DNA of 64,000 bases, taken from positions 1,674,001-1,738,000 of the forward strand of contig NZ_AP024828.1 of assembly GCF_019668465.1 (NCBI RefSeq), given 5' to 3'. Every line of letters starts with the position of its first letter. Position 1 is the first letter of the stretch. The notes below the pieces were generated by a model, which saw only the letters and a program-made list of their open reading frames with translations, was not told the DNA's origin and did no database searches. The translations under genes and the position numbers were made by a program. Below are positions 24,246 through 33,257 of the stretch, piece by piece. The stretch comes from Mycobacterium senriense (lineage in GTDB: Bacteria > Actinomycetota > Actinomycetes > Mycobacteriales > Mycobacteriaceae).

Positions 24246-25406
24246 ATGCCTGACGCCCTCATTCTTTCCGCCGCCAGAACGCCAATTGGCAGGGCCCGCA
24301 AGGGCTCTCTGATATCCGTAGATGCCTATCAGCTTGCCGAGATCGCCGTCCGTGCGGCAGTCGAACGGTCACAGATCCCCGTCGCGGACCTCGAGGACCT
24401 GTTCCTCGCGGAGTCACTGCAGGGCGGCGGGGTGATTGGTCGCAACATCGCGGTGCGGCTCGGGATGACGAACGTGCCTGGGGTGGCGATCAACCGGCAC
24501 TGCGCCTCCGGCGTCACCGCGGTGCAGTTGGCTGCCGCCACCATCTTGGCCGGCATGGCAGATGTGATCGTCGCGGGCGGAACGGAAAGCGCAAGCACCA
24601 TGCCGCGGTTGACCAAGTTGGCACCCGGTGCGCAGGAACCAGCCCCGTGGTCGCCGCAGAGCCATCCGGATGCCCCCGGCGTTCCTGCCTTCGACATGTC
24701 TGTCACCATCGGCGAAAACACGGCCCGGCTGCACCATGTCACCCGCGAGCAGGCCGACGCCTGGTCCGCTCGCTCACAGCAGCGAGCGCTCAATGCGATT
24801 GCCAAGGGGTACTTCGACGACGAGATCGTCGCCGTTCCCATCAACCACGGCAAAGTCGTGTTTGGCACGGACGAGCATCCGCGGGACACTACGCCCGAAA
24901 TCCTTGCCGGGCTGAAGGTGCTGCACCCGGAAATAGCCGGTGCCGTTGTCACCGCGGGAAACTCCGCGGGCATTAACGACGCCGCCGCCGCGCTGGTTAT
25001 CGGCAGCTCTGACTTCGCAACCACCCGCGGCCTGACACCACTGGCACGAATCCGGGGTTGGGCATCCGTCGGCGTAGAGGTCGAGCACACCGGGATGGCC
25101 CCGGTGACCGCAATCCCGTTGGCACTCAAGCGCAGTGGTCTCACATTGGCAGACGTGGACCTTTTCGAGATCAACGAAGCGTTTGCCACGATGGCAGTGG
25201 CGTGCACGCGCGACCTCGGACTGGACGAGTCAATCGTGAACGTGAACGGTAGCGGTATCAGCCTCGGTCACCCCATCGCAGCGACCGGCGCCCGGATGCT
25301 GGTATCGATCGTTCATGAACTCGCACGGCGCGATTCGGGCATCGGGGTGGTGGCGATGTGCGCCGGGGGAGGGATGGGTTCGGCGTTGGTGGTCGAACGG
25401 ATCTAG
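24246..25406 (+). CDS. acetyl-CoA acetyltransferase (thiolase)
   Basis: A 386-residue degradative thiolase that splits a 3-ketoacyl-CoA with CoA. The nucleophile is Cys86 in HCASG, then NEAFA, the base His342 in GHPIAATGAR and the second Cys372 in CAGGGMG. All three catalytic residues are present, unlike the fused aldolase at 16443. The ATG at 24246 is used because homology starts at MPDALILSAARTPIG; the open frame continues upstream only by chance. It follows the small conserved gene by about 70 bases and completes a beta-oxidation round with the neighbouring FadE, crotonase and SDR enzymes. Confidence 0.93.
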   Translation: MPDALILSAARTPIGRARKGSLISVDAYQLAEIAVRAAVERSQIPVADLEDLFLAESLQGGGVIGRNIAVRLGMTNVPGVAINRHCASGVTAVQLAAATILAGMADVIVAGGTESASTMPRLTKLAPGAQEPAPWSPQSHPDAPGVPAFDMSVTIGENTARLHHVTREQADAWSARSQQRALNAIAKGYFDDEIVAVPINHGKVVFGTDEHPRDTTPEILAGLKVLHPEIAGAVVTAGNSAGINDAAAALVIGSSDFATTRGLTPLARIRGWASVGVEVEHTGMAPVTAIPLALKRSGLTLADVDLFEINEAFATMAVACTRDLGLDESIVNVNGSGISLGHPIAATGARMLVSIVHELARRDSGIGVVAMCAGGGMGSALVVERI

Positions 25407-25420
25407 CTCGAGCCGAACGC

Positions 25421-26518
<1,098 letters not shown>

Positions 26519-26536
26519 GCGGGCCTTTCCGTCGCT

Positions 26537-27562
26537 TTAGACGCCGGCGATCGCGCTGTCGCGCCGCTCACCGGAGCTGGGTGACTTTGGCGAAAGCCCC
26601 TCGGGTTCAGCGTCGTTCACTCTGGACCACACGTAGCCCGCGTCGTCTTCGAATTGGATCCGCACGTGGGGAGAAGTGTTCGGTTCCAGCGAATACAGGG
26701 CCGACGCGTGTTGGTTTGGCCGTAGCCAGCGCGGGAAGTCCAGGATATTGTGCGCAGCGAGCAGGTCCGTCCGGCTGCCGAGGAAGATTGGCTGTCGCTC
26801 GGGTAACACCCCGCGTAGGTCACTCAGCGGGTGATGCTCGTCCGGCCACCGACCGGTCCTGAGCTTGGCGGCGACGTCTGCGATCCCTTGGCGGGAGCGT
26901 TCGGCGCCTCGGGGTCGAACGTGTCCGGCGGAGTCGACCGAGCCGACCGAGACCTGCAATCCGACGACCAAAGAAGTGCTGTGATTCACCACCGTCACGG
27001 CCCAGATCTGGGGCCCGAGCAACGTTACGGGCGTTCGGTAAATCCTCAATCGGCGTGCCGGGGAGGCTCTTTCGAACTCGCTGGCCAGCTTGCTGAGGTT
27101 GCGGTGTGTCAGGTCGGCAGTGATGGCTGTCTGCAGCCGGCTCTCGAGGTGGGCATCACCCCGACCGACGTAGCGCGGAATAACGCCCGCCCTGGCCAGC
27201 CGACGCGTCACGTCGCCAAGCCAGGCTTGCTGGTCGCTCAGGCCACAGGAAGGCGACTCGGCGAGAAGCCACGCGAGTACCAACTTGCCGGCGTGTTTTG
27301 CCTGATCAACTTCGTCCATCACCTGATCGGCATCGCGGCGCGCCGGGTCGAATACTGCGATGAAGATGTCGCCGCGGTCCACGATCTGGGCAGTTTCCGC
27401 TGAAGCATTGAGCCGCCGCGCCTCGGCGGGCACGAGCACAATCTCGTGTCGCTGCCCGGCTGCAGCGTTCCACCAATTAAGAGCCTGACCAATGGCGGCG
27501 CGGAATCTGTCGGTGTTGTCGGGAGAGCCGATCACCACTTCTGCAACGCGAACGGCGAACAC
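26537..27562 (-). CDS. DUF4062/TIR-like domain protein with unassigned C-terminal half
   Basis: A 341-residue protein that does not resemble its metabolic neighbours. Residues 5-100 fit a DUF4062/TIR-like fold: VAEVVIGSPDNTDRFRAAI, a WN pair, EIVLVPAEARRL, a DRGDIFIAVFDPARRDAD strand, and QAKHAGKLVLAWL. The order is that of TIR-like domains in which an acidic residue after the third strand faces a nucleotide pocket. Residues about 150-341 (ASEFERASPARRLRIYRTP, then a beta-rich part) are not recognisable. The start is GTG 27562 with GAGGAG nearby. It is 18 bases upstream of the propeller gene on the same strand. Comparable domains occur in defence and signalling proteins; a role here is not established. 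Confidence 0.55.
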   Translation of the reverse strand: MFAVRVAEVVIGSPDNTDRFRAAIGQALNWWNAAAGQRHEIVLVPAEARRLNASAETAQIVDRGDIFIAVFDPARRDADQVMDEVDQAKHAGKLVLAWLLAESPSCGLSDQQAWLGDVTRRLARAGVIPRYVGRGDAHLESRLQTAITADLTHRNLSKLASEFERASPARRLRIYRTPVTLLGPQIWAVTVVNHSTSLVVGLQVSVGSVDSAGHVRPRGAERSRQGIADVAAKLRTGRWPDEHHPLSDLRGVLPERQPIFLGSRTDLLAAHNILDFPRWLRPNQHASALYSLEPNTSPHVRIQFEDDAGYVWSRVNDAEPEGLSPKSPSSGERRDSAIAGV

Positions 27563-27645
27563 AATCTGGTCTCCTCATCGATACGTCGGCACTCCGACTG
27601 GCCGAGCAGCTGATGACGTTACGTGCTGTTGAACTCTACTGCTCC

Positions 27646-27675
27646 TTGCTTCATTCGCAAATACCGTCCTACTAT
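27646..27675 (+). promoter_or_regulatory. predicted sigA-type promoter for P450
   Basis: TTGCTT (27646-27651), an 18-base spacer and TACTAT (27670-27675), about 85 bases upstream of the P450 start at 27761. Confidence 0.45.
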
Positions 27676-27760
27676 AGCGAACATTGCTGTATTGGCGTGA
27701 GCTGCCGTCCGGTGTGCAAAAAACGACCCGCGCGCATTCGCCAAATGAACAGGAGGGACA

Positions 27761-29032
27761 TTGTCGGCCGACGGAAGTGTGCTGGAGTTCGAGCCGTTCA
27801 AGCCTGGTCCCCGGGAGGAGTTGCCCGCGGTTTACGCGGAGCTGAGAGAGCGGTTTCCCGTCTACCGGAGTGCGTCGAACATCTGGGTGATATCGCGATT
27901 TGATGACGTGAAGGCGGTGCAGTCGAATCCTGCGGTCTTCTCGTCGCGCCCCAACCCCTATGAGGGAGATTCCGTACCGGCGGACGCCGAGATGAAGCCC
28001 GAAGTCATCGAGCGGCTCATTGCCCTGACTGCGGGAATCCCCGTCGATCTCGAGGAGATGGCGTCCGCCAAAACGATCGCGGCCGCCGACCCGCCCCAAC
28101 ACACGCGTATGCGCAGGATTGTGAGCAGGGGTTTCACGCCCCCTCGAATCAAGGACATGGCCGACGCGATCACTGAGATCGTCGACCGTTGCCTCAGCGG
28201 AATCGGCGAGCTTCCCAGCTTCGATGTTGTTGAGCGGCTGGCCGTTCCGCTGCCGGTGGAGATGATCTGCCACATACTTGGTATCGATCGAAGTGAGTAC
28301 GGGCGCGCCAAGCGCTGGTCCGACGCCTTCGCTGCCGCAGCTGGCAACACTTTCAACAGTGCCGCAGAACGCCACGAGTTGATGTTGAAGAATCTCAAGG
28401 AGTTCAGCACGTACTTCGTGCCGCTGATCGAGGCGAGGCGAGTTGAGCCGAGGAACGATTTAGTCAGCGCGATGGTCGCGGCGATCGACAACGAGTCCCT
28501 GAGCAATGTCGAAACATTGATGGTGGCGATCACCATTATGGTCGCCGGCAACGAGACGACGACAAACCTCATCGGCAATACCGTAGTCGAACTGCTGTCC
28601 AATCCCGACCAGCTCAAGCTGCTGCTCGACGATCCGTCCTTGCTGCCCAACGCGGTCGATGAGGCGAACCGGCTGACAACGCCGATCCAGTTCGCGTTTC
28701 GCGAGGCGATCGAAGACACCGTGGTTGCCGATACGACGATCCCGAAGGGAGCCATCATTGCGCTGCACATGGCCGCCGCCAATCGCGATCCGCGTCGTTT
28801 CGATGACCCGGACCGCTTCCTGATCACTAGGCCCCCTGGCAAGAACCTGGCATTCGGGCACGGCATCCACTTCTGTCTGGGCGCCCACCTCGCCGGCCAA
28901 GAAGTACGGGCCGCGATCGGCGGCTTACTACCGCACCTCGACCGCCTCGAATTGACCGGTGCTGCGCTGCAACGTAATCCGACAGCATTGCTCAACGGAT
29001 GGCAACGGGTCGAACTAGCGTGGGTGTCCTAG
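27761..29032 (+). CDS. cytochrome P450
   Basis: A 423-residue P450 with a TTG start placed four bases after AGGAGGG, the strongest ribosome site nearby; the next in-frame ATG lies well inside the conserved fold. The I-helix motif is MVAGNETTT near residue 263, the K-helix ExxR is DEANR, and the heme loop FGHGIHFCLGAHLA has Cys372 as ligand. The class is that of soluble bacterial P450s fed by ferredoxin. Downstream on the opposite strand lies the wreck of another P450. It may hydroxylate a lipid or terpenoid intermediate; the regiochemistry is unknown. Confidence 0.94.
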   Translation: MSADGSVLEFEPFKPGPREELPAVYAELRERFPVYRSASNIWVISRFDDVKAVQSNPAVFSSRPNPYEGDSVPADAEMKPEVIERLIALTAGIPVDLEEMASAKTIAAADPPQHTRMRRIVSRGFTPPRIKDMADAITEIVDRCLSGIGELPSFDVVERLAVPLPVEMICHILGIDRSEYGRAKRWSDAFAAAAGNTFNSAAERHELMLKNLKEFSTYFVPLIEARRVEPRNDLVSAMVAAIDNESLSNVETLMVAITIMVAGNETTTNLIGNTVVELLSNPDQLKLLLDDPSLLPNAVDEANRLTTPIQFAFREAIEDTVVADTTIPKGAIIALHMAAANRDPRRFDDPDRFLITRPPGKNLAFGHGIHFCLGAHLAGQEVRAAIGGLLPHLDRLELTGAALQRNPTALLNGWQRVELAWVS

Positions 29033-29039
29033 TGCGTGC

Positions 29040-29385
29040 GGGAAATCGCCGTTGAACGCAGGGCGCCCATGGCCACGTTGAAGGCCTGATTCTTCTCCAT
29101 GTCTGCGCCGCGCCACGGTGAGCATTGTCGAGGCCCGCGGGGCGGCCACCGCGCAGTATGAGCGGCCTCGATCTTCGAGGTGCGTTCAAGAAGCTGCCTG
29201 ATTTGGGCCTCCAGCCGAGCGAGTGCCGCCCCGATGCAGCAGTGTGTTCCTTGCCAAAAGTGATGTGACCCTTGCCATTGCGACGGTCTAGCCGAACTCT
29301 TGGGGATCCTCGAAATGCGACGGATCCCGGTTGGCCGCCCCCCGACGACAACAGGCGAGAACTCGCGTCGAGATTCACTCCGCAC
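29040..29385 (-). pseudogene. cytochrome P450 C-terminal remnant
   Basis: Read on the minus strand this region still spells P450 landmarks in different frames: AANRDPSHFEDPQEF (the segment before the heme loop), a TAG stop, then GKGHITFG and, one base out of frame, GTHCCIGAALARLEAQ (heme loop with Cys and L-helix). At least two frameshifts and one stop are present and everything N-terminal of the heme region is gone. It abuts the intact P450 at 27761 but is on the other strand, so it is not a simple tandem duplicate. Confidence 0.8.
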
Positions 29386-29422
29386 AGCTCGTATTAAGGT
29401 ATGCGACTGGTTCGTAATCTTT

Positions 29423-29451
29423 TTGACTTACTCACACAGCCCCGTTAGGTT
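29423..29451 (+). promoter_or_regulatory. predicted promoter for CMD gene
   Basis: TTGACT (29423-29428), a 17-base spacer and TAGGTT (29446-29451), 55 bases before the ATG at 29506. Confidence 0.45.
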
Positions 29452-29505
29452 GTCGTCCCAGACGACCGTGCACGCACGGCTTCCATATCCCCGGACGGAG
29501 TCGGC

Positions 29506-30300
29506 ATGAGCGAATGGACCGATCGCGATGACCGTCAACGGGTCGCCCATGCGGAGTACGAGCACATCATGTGCGCGCCGGCCCCTGCCCCGGTCAGCGC
29601 CTACATTGATGGCGGAGTGATCGGGTTCGTCTTCGCCGAGATGTGGCGCCGCGGTGTGCTCACGCCTCGCGATCGGCGCTGGATCACCCTTGCGTGCGTC
29701 GGGATGGCCGACGCACCCGTGCCCATGGAGACCCACTGTTACGCCGCCCTCAAGAGCAACGACGTGACGAAGGAGGAGATCGACGAGTTCCTGCTCTTCT
29801 TCGGCACCCAGGCGGGTTGGCCCAAGGGCTCGTCGATGCTCACTTACATCATGGCTGCCTTCGCCAAAATCGCCGAGGAGGACGGCGAGGCGCTGACCTT
29901 CGCGAAATTCGTCCCGTGGGCCGATCCGGTTGCCGACGGCGTCCGCCGAGCCCGAGGTGAGGCGGCATACGCGGCAGTGCACGGAGCCGCGCCTGCACCG
30001 CCACGCACCTCATTTCAAGCCGTGGGCGACCTCGACTACCTCTACGGCGAGATCTGGAGCCGCGATGAGTACCTCACCCCGCGCGACCGACGGCTAGTCG
30101 CAATCTCTTGCAGCGCCGCCCTCGGGATCGATGCGGAGACGACCGATCAGCTCGAGTCTGCCTTGCGCAGCGGCGATCTCACGTTCGACGAGCTGCAAGA
30201 GGTCGTCATGCACATCGCGGTATATCTCGGTTGGATTGTGGCGCGTCGCCTCGATCACCTCCTGGTGGCGGCGGCGAAGAATACCGGCACAGACAACTGA
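29506..30300 (+). CDS. double carboxymuconolactone-decarboxylase-like (CMD/AhpD fold) protein
   Basis: A 264-residue all-alpha protein made of two repeated CMD-like units, about residues 25-115 and 170-258. Each has the signature LTPRDRR(W/L)(I/V)xL/I followed by an acidic helix (VTKEEIDEFLLF and LTFDELQEVVMH). The AhpD-type CxxC is absent, so peroxidase-reductase chemistry is unlikely; gamma-carboxymuconolactone-type decarboxylation or a hydratase/isomerase role is possible. It has its own predicted promoter and is followed on the other strand by a TetR gene. Confidence 0.72.
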   Translation: MSEWTDRDDRQRVAHAEYEHIMCAPAPAPVSAYIDGGVIGFVFAEMWRRGVLTPRDRRWITLACVGMADAPVPMETHCYAALKSNDVTKEEIDEFLLFFGTQAGWPKGSSMLTYIMAAFAKIAEEDGEALTFAKFVPWADPVADGVRRARGEAAYAAVHGAAPAPPRTSFQAVGDLDYLYGEIWSRDEYLTPRDRRLVAISCSAALGIDAETTDQLESALRSGDLTFDELQEVVMHIAVYLGWIVARRLDHLLVAAAKNTGTDN

Positions 30301-30463
30301 CGAGGCGGCGATGCCCGCGTGATGCCAGGTTCTGCGATCGGGTTCACGCTCTCGGTGATCGCCGTAGCCGCTCGCTCCGTTGCCGCGATGAACGTCCCTT
30401 CCCCCGTTCCTCCAGCTGGGACGGTTGGCCACGATGTCGCGTTCGGGAGCGATGATCATCCGC

Positions 30464-31153
30464 TCAGGGCAGGGCCCGCATTCGCGGACGGTCGGACGTG
30501 GATCCTTGGAGCGCGGTCAGTGTCTCGGCCGAGGGAACCGCTGTAAGAAAGGCAACCATCCCGTCCAGCAGTGCGCTGACATGGACGGCGTAAGTCGACA
30601 TGGTCGTCCCAAACACGCGCGCACGGTGGCGGTCGGCGCAGGCGTGCACGCACATCGCCGATACCCGATGAATGCGGTCGTCGCGCAGCGGCTGCGGCAC
30701 GTGGTCGATCAGGGCGCCGACGTGGTCGATGTACGCCTGATGCGATTCGCGATGGGGAGCTGGCAGGGTGGATAGCGGGCTGGTTCGGTAGTCGTAGCGC
30801 AACAGTTGTTCGAGGAAGGGCAAGTAGTAGCAAGTTTCGTCTTCGGCTAGCTCGATGAGTGGGAGCTGATGCGCCTCGACCACGCTTCGCAGGTCGTCCG
30901 CGGACATGCGCGCCCCGAGCAATTGTCTTCGGCGGGTGAGGTGTTCGAGTCGGTTCGCCAGGATCGCTTCGACGAGTGCATCTTTCGATCCGAAGTGGTA
31001 CTGCACGGCAGACTTGTTCGCCATTCCTGCCGTGGTGCCAATCAGTCGGAGTGGAACACCGTCGAGACCGTGCTGGGCGAAGAGTCGCTCTGCGGTGAGC
31101 ACCAACCGCTGCTTGGCCGACGCGCCTACCGGGCTGGAGACCGACGTGGACAT
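30464..31153 (-). CDS. TetR family transcriptional regulator
   Basis: A 229-residue TetR. The helix-turn-helix spans about residues 15-60: RLVLTAERLFAQHGLDGVPLRLIG, then NKSAVQYHFGSKDALVEAIL. The rest is the divergent ligand domain. It is divergent from the SDR pair at 31306-32962, and an inverted repeat TTAAGT-N6-ACTTAA sits between them, 27-44 bases from its start, overlapping the region where its own promoter should lie. It probably represses itself and the SDR operon. Confidence 0.9.
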   Translation of the reverse strand: MSTSVSSPVGASAKQRLVLTAERLFAQHGLDGVPLRLIGTTAGMANKSAVQYHFGSKDALVEAILANRLEHLTRRRQLLGARMSADDLRSVVEAHQLPLIELAEDETCYYLPFLEQLLRYDYRTSPLSTLPAPHRESHQAYIDHVGALIDHVPQPLRDDRIHRVSAMCVHACADRHRARVFGTTMSTYAVHVSALLDGMVAFLTAVPSAETLTALQGSTSDRPRMRALP

Positions 31154-31179
31154 TTGACCAGAATCTCATACTAGACGGA

Positions 31180-31197
31180 TTAAGTCCTATAACTTAA
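31180..31197. promoter_or_regulatory. TetR operator candidate TTAAGT-N6-ACTTAA
   Basis: A perfect 6-base inverted repeat with a six-base spacer (CCTATA) between the divergent TetR and SDR genes. The half-site TTAAGT also forms the palindrome at 22318-22332. Confidence 0.5.
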
Positions 31198-31305
31198 CAT
31201 CCAGTCGAAGGTTTGAGAGGCAACTCGTTATCGACGAGTACCCGCGTCACTGAATCGCACAGTAGACATCGAAGAGTCGGCGGTGGCCGACATAAGGAGA
31301 TGCAA

Positions 31306-32139
31306 ATGTCAGCACGATTCGAGGGGCGCGTCGCATTCATCACCGGGGTCGCCCGCGGCCAGGGCCGCAGTCACGCGGTGCGTCTGGCCCGGGACGGCGC
31401 CAACATCATCGGGATCGACATCTGCGCCGACATCCCGGCCAACCACTATCCGATGGCATCGCGCGATGAACTCGACGAAACCGTCGAACTTGTCGAGCGT
31501 GAGGGCGCCAAGATCGTCGCCAGCGTGGCTGATGTCCGCGATTTCCACCAGGTCAAGGCTGCACTGGACGCCGGCGTAGCGCACTTCGGTCGGCTTGACA
31601 TCGTGTGCGCGAACGCCGGCATTGCGCCGGTCGCCTTCCGCGAGCTAACCCTCGAGGAGGAACTCGACCAATGGCGCGCCGCGACCGGGGTAATCCTTGA
31701 CGGCTCTTACCACACCGCTTCGGCGGCGATACCGCATCTCATCGCTGGCCAACGGGGTGGGTCGATCGTGTTCACTAGCTCGACCGCGGGATTGAAAGGC
31801 TTCGGCGGCCTGCAGGGCGGAGGACTCGGATACGCTGCGGCGAAGCACGGAATCGTCGGACTGATGCGCACACTGGCGAATGTGCTGGCGCCCCACAGCA
31901 TTCGGGTCAACACCGTGCACCCGACCGCCGTGCGGACCATGATGGCGGTCAATCCAGCCATGACCGAATTCCTAGAGCACTACCCAGAGGGTGGTGTGCA
32001 TCTGCAGAATCCAATGCCCATCGACATGATAGAACCCGAGGACGTCAGTGCGGCCATCGCCTTTCTGGCGTCCGATGAGGCCAAGTACGTCACCGGCGTC
32101 ACCTTCCCAGTCGACGCCGGCTTCTGCAACAAGCTTTGA
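31306..32139 (+). CDS. mycofactocin-coupled SDR family oxidoreductase
   Basis: A 277-residue SDR whose cofactor region reads FITGVARGQGRSHAVRLA followed by an inserted IGIDICADI...YPMASRDELDETVELVE segment. These are the marks of the mycofactocin-associated SDR subfamily, in which NAD stays bound and the electrons leave through the mycofactocin redox peptide. The catalytic set is in SSTAGLKGFGGLQGGGLGYAAAKHG, with an extra loop before Tyr. The ATG at 31306 is preferred to the one at 31300, which is too close to AAGGAG. It would oxidise an alcohol; it is first in an operon with a close paralogue. Confidence 0.88.
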   Translation: MSARFEGRVAFITGVARGQGRSHAVRLARDGANIIGIDICADIPANHYPMASRDELDETVELVEREGAKIVASVADVRDFHQVKAALDAGVAHFGRLDIVCANAGIAPVAFRELTLEEELDQWRAATGVILDGSYHTASAAIPHLIAGQRGGSIVFTSSTAGLKGFGGLQGGGLGYAAAKHGIVGLMRTLANVLAPHSIRVNTVHPTAVRTMMAVNPAMTEFLEHYPEGGVHLQNPMPIDMIEPEDVSAAIAFLASDEAKYVTGVTFPVDAGFCNKL

Positions 32140-32143
32140 CCCC

Positions 32144-32962
32144 ATGAGAAAGACGTCAACCGGCCGAGTGGCCGGAAAGCGGGTATTAATCACCGGGGCT
32201 GCGCGCGGCATGGGCCGTAGCCACGCCCTACGGTTGGCCGAAGAAGGCGCCGACGTCATCCTCTTCGACATCTGCGCAACGCCGCCCGGGCTGGAATACG
32301 AGCTGGCTACCGAGGACGAGCTTCAAGAAACCGCCGACCTGGTCGCCGAGCGTGGCGGCAAAGCGATCACCGCGGTCGTCGACGTTCGCGACGCCGAGGG
32401 CTTGGCATCAGCCGTCAATGCAGCCGCGGGCGAGCTGGGGGGGTTGGATGCCGCCGTCGCCAATGCCGGCGTGCTGACCGCTGGCACGTGGGACACCACG
32501 ACGGCAGAGCAGTGGCGATTAGTGACCGACGTCAACCTCATCGGGGCATGGAATACGTGCGCGGTAGCAATACCGCACCTGCTTGAGCAAGGCGGTGGCA
32601 GCTTGATCAACATCAGCTCGGCGGCCGGAATCAAAGGCAGCCCGCTGCACATCCCGTACACAGCAGCCAAGCAAGGCATCGTCGGCATGAGCGTCGCTCT
32701 CGCGAACGAGCTTGCCGCTCAAAGCATCCGCGTCAACACCGTCCATCCGACCGGGGTGTGGACCGGGATGGCGCCACCAACCATGCACAAGCTGATCCTC
32801 GAAGACCGTTCGGACCTCGGTCCTATCTTCGGGAATGCGCTCCCCGTACCGCTGATCGAGGCCATTGATGTGAGTAATGCGGTGCTGTACCTGGTGTCCG
32901 ACGAAGCACGATACGTCACCGGCCTGCAGTTCAAAGTCGACGCCGGCGTCACCATCCGATGA
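32144..32962 (+). CDS. mycofactocin-coupled SDR family oxidoreductase, second copy
   Basis: A 272-residue paralogue of the preceding gene, four bases after its stop. It has LITGAARGMGRSHALRLAEEGADVILFDIC and the same ELQETADLV insertion; Ser-Tyr-Lys lies in ISSAAGIKGSPLHIPYTAAKQG. Two adjacent, clearly different mycofactocin-type SDRs suggest two alcohol oxidations in one pathway or two substrate ranges. Its stop overlaps an ATG (32959) that opens into the SDR remnant. Confidence 0.88.
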   Translation: MRKTSTGRVAGKRVLITGAARGMGRSHALRLAEEGADVILFDICATPPGLEYELATEDELQETADLVAERGGKAITAVVDVRDAEGLASAVNAAAGELGGLDAAVANAGVLTAGTWDTTTAEQWRLVTDVNLIGAWNTCAVAIPHLLEQGGGSLINISSAAGIKGSPLHIPYTAAKQGIVGMSVALANELAAQSIRVNTVHPTGVWTGMAPPTMHKLILEDRSDLGPIFGNALPVPLIEAIDVSNAVLYLVSDEARYVTGLQFKVDAGVTIR

Positions 32963-33257
32963 CACATCCATCCGGTGCCATCGCCGTCAGCGTGCCCGAG
33001 GATCCGCCGCTGTCGGCATGGGCGAAGGCGGCTGGCCCTTCGGCTGCGACCGCCTGCCCTGCGTTGCGAGCAAGGCGTCCACCCCGGCGCTCATCGCTGC
33101 CACCGAGGTGGGACGTCTCGTCGTCGACGCCATCAAGCACGACAGCTTTTTCCTCGCCACCCACAACAAAGTTAAAGTTCGCGACGTCGTGCGCAAGCGC
33201 GCCGACGACGTCGACGCCTTCCTGAGCGCTCAGATCGCCGCGTTGGCCACCCCATGA
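32959..33257 (+). pseudogene. C-terminal remnant of an SDR
   Basis: Between the second SDR and the next dehydrogenase, the frame ending at 33257 reads EVGRLVVDAIKHDSFFLATH then VRKRADDVDAFLSAQI. I recognise this as the last 50-60 residues of a longer SDR of the kind that ends in VAxxVxxAI-xxxFxxxTH. No N-terminal Rossmann part exists, and the ATG at 32959 that overlaps the SDR stop is in another frame. The end is still coupled (ATGA) to the next gene, so it looks like an operon member with most of its body deleted. A short unrelated real protein starting at ATG 33018 (79 residues) is the alternative. Confidence 0.45.
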
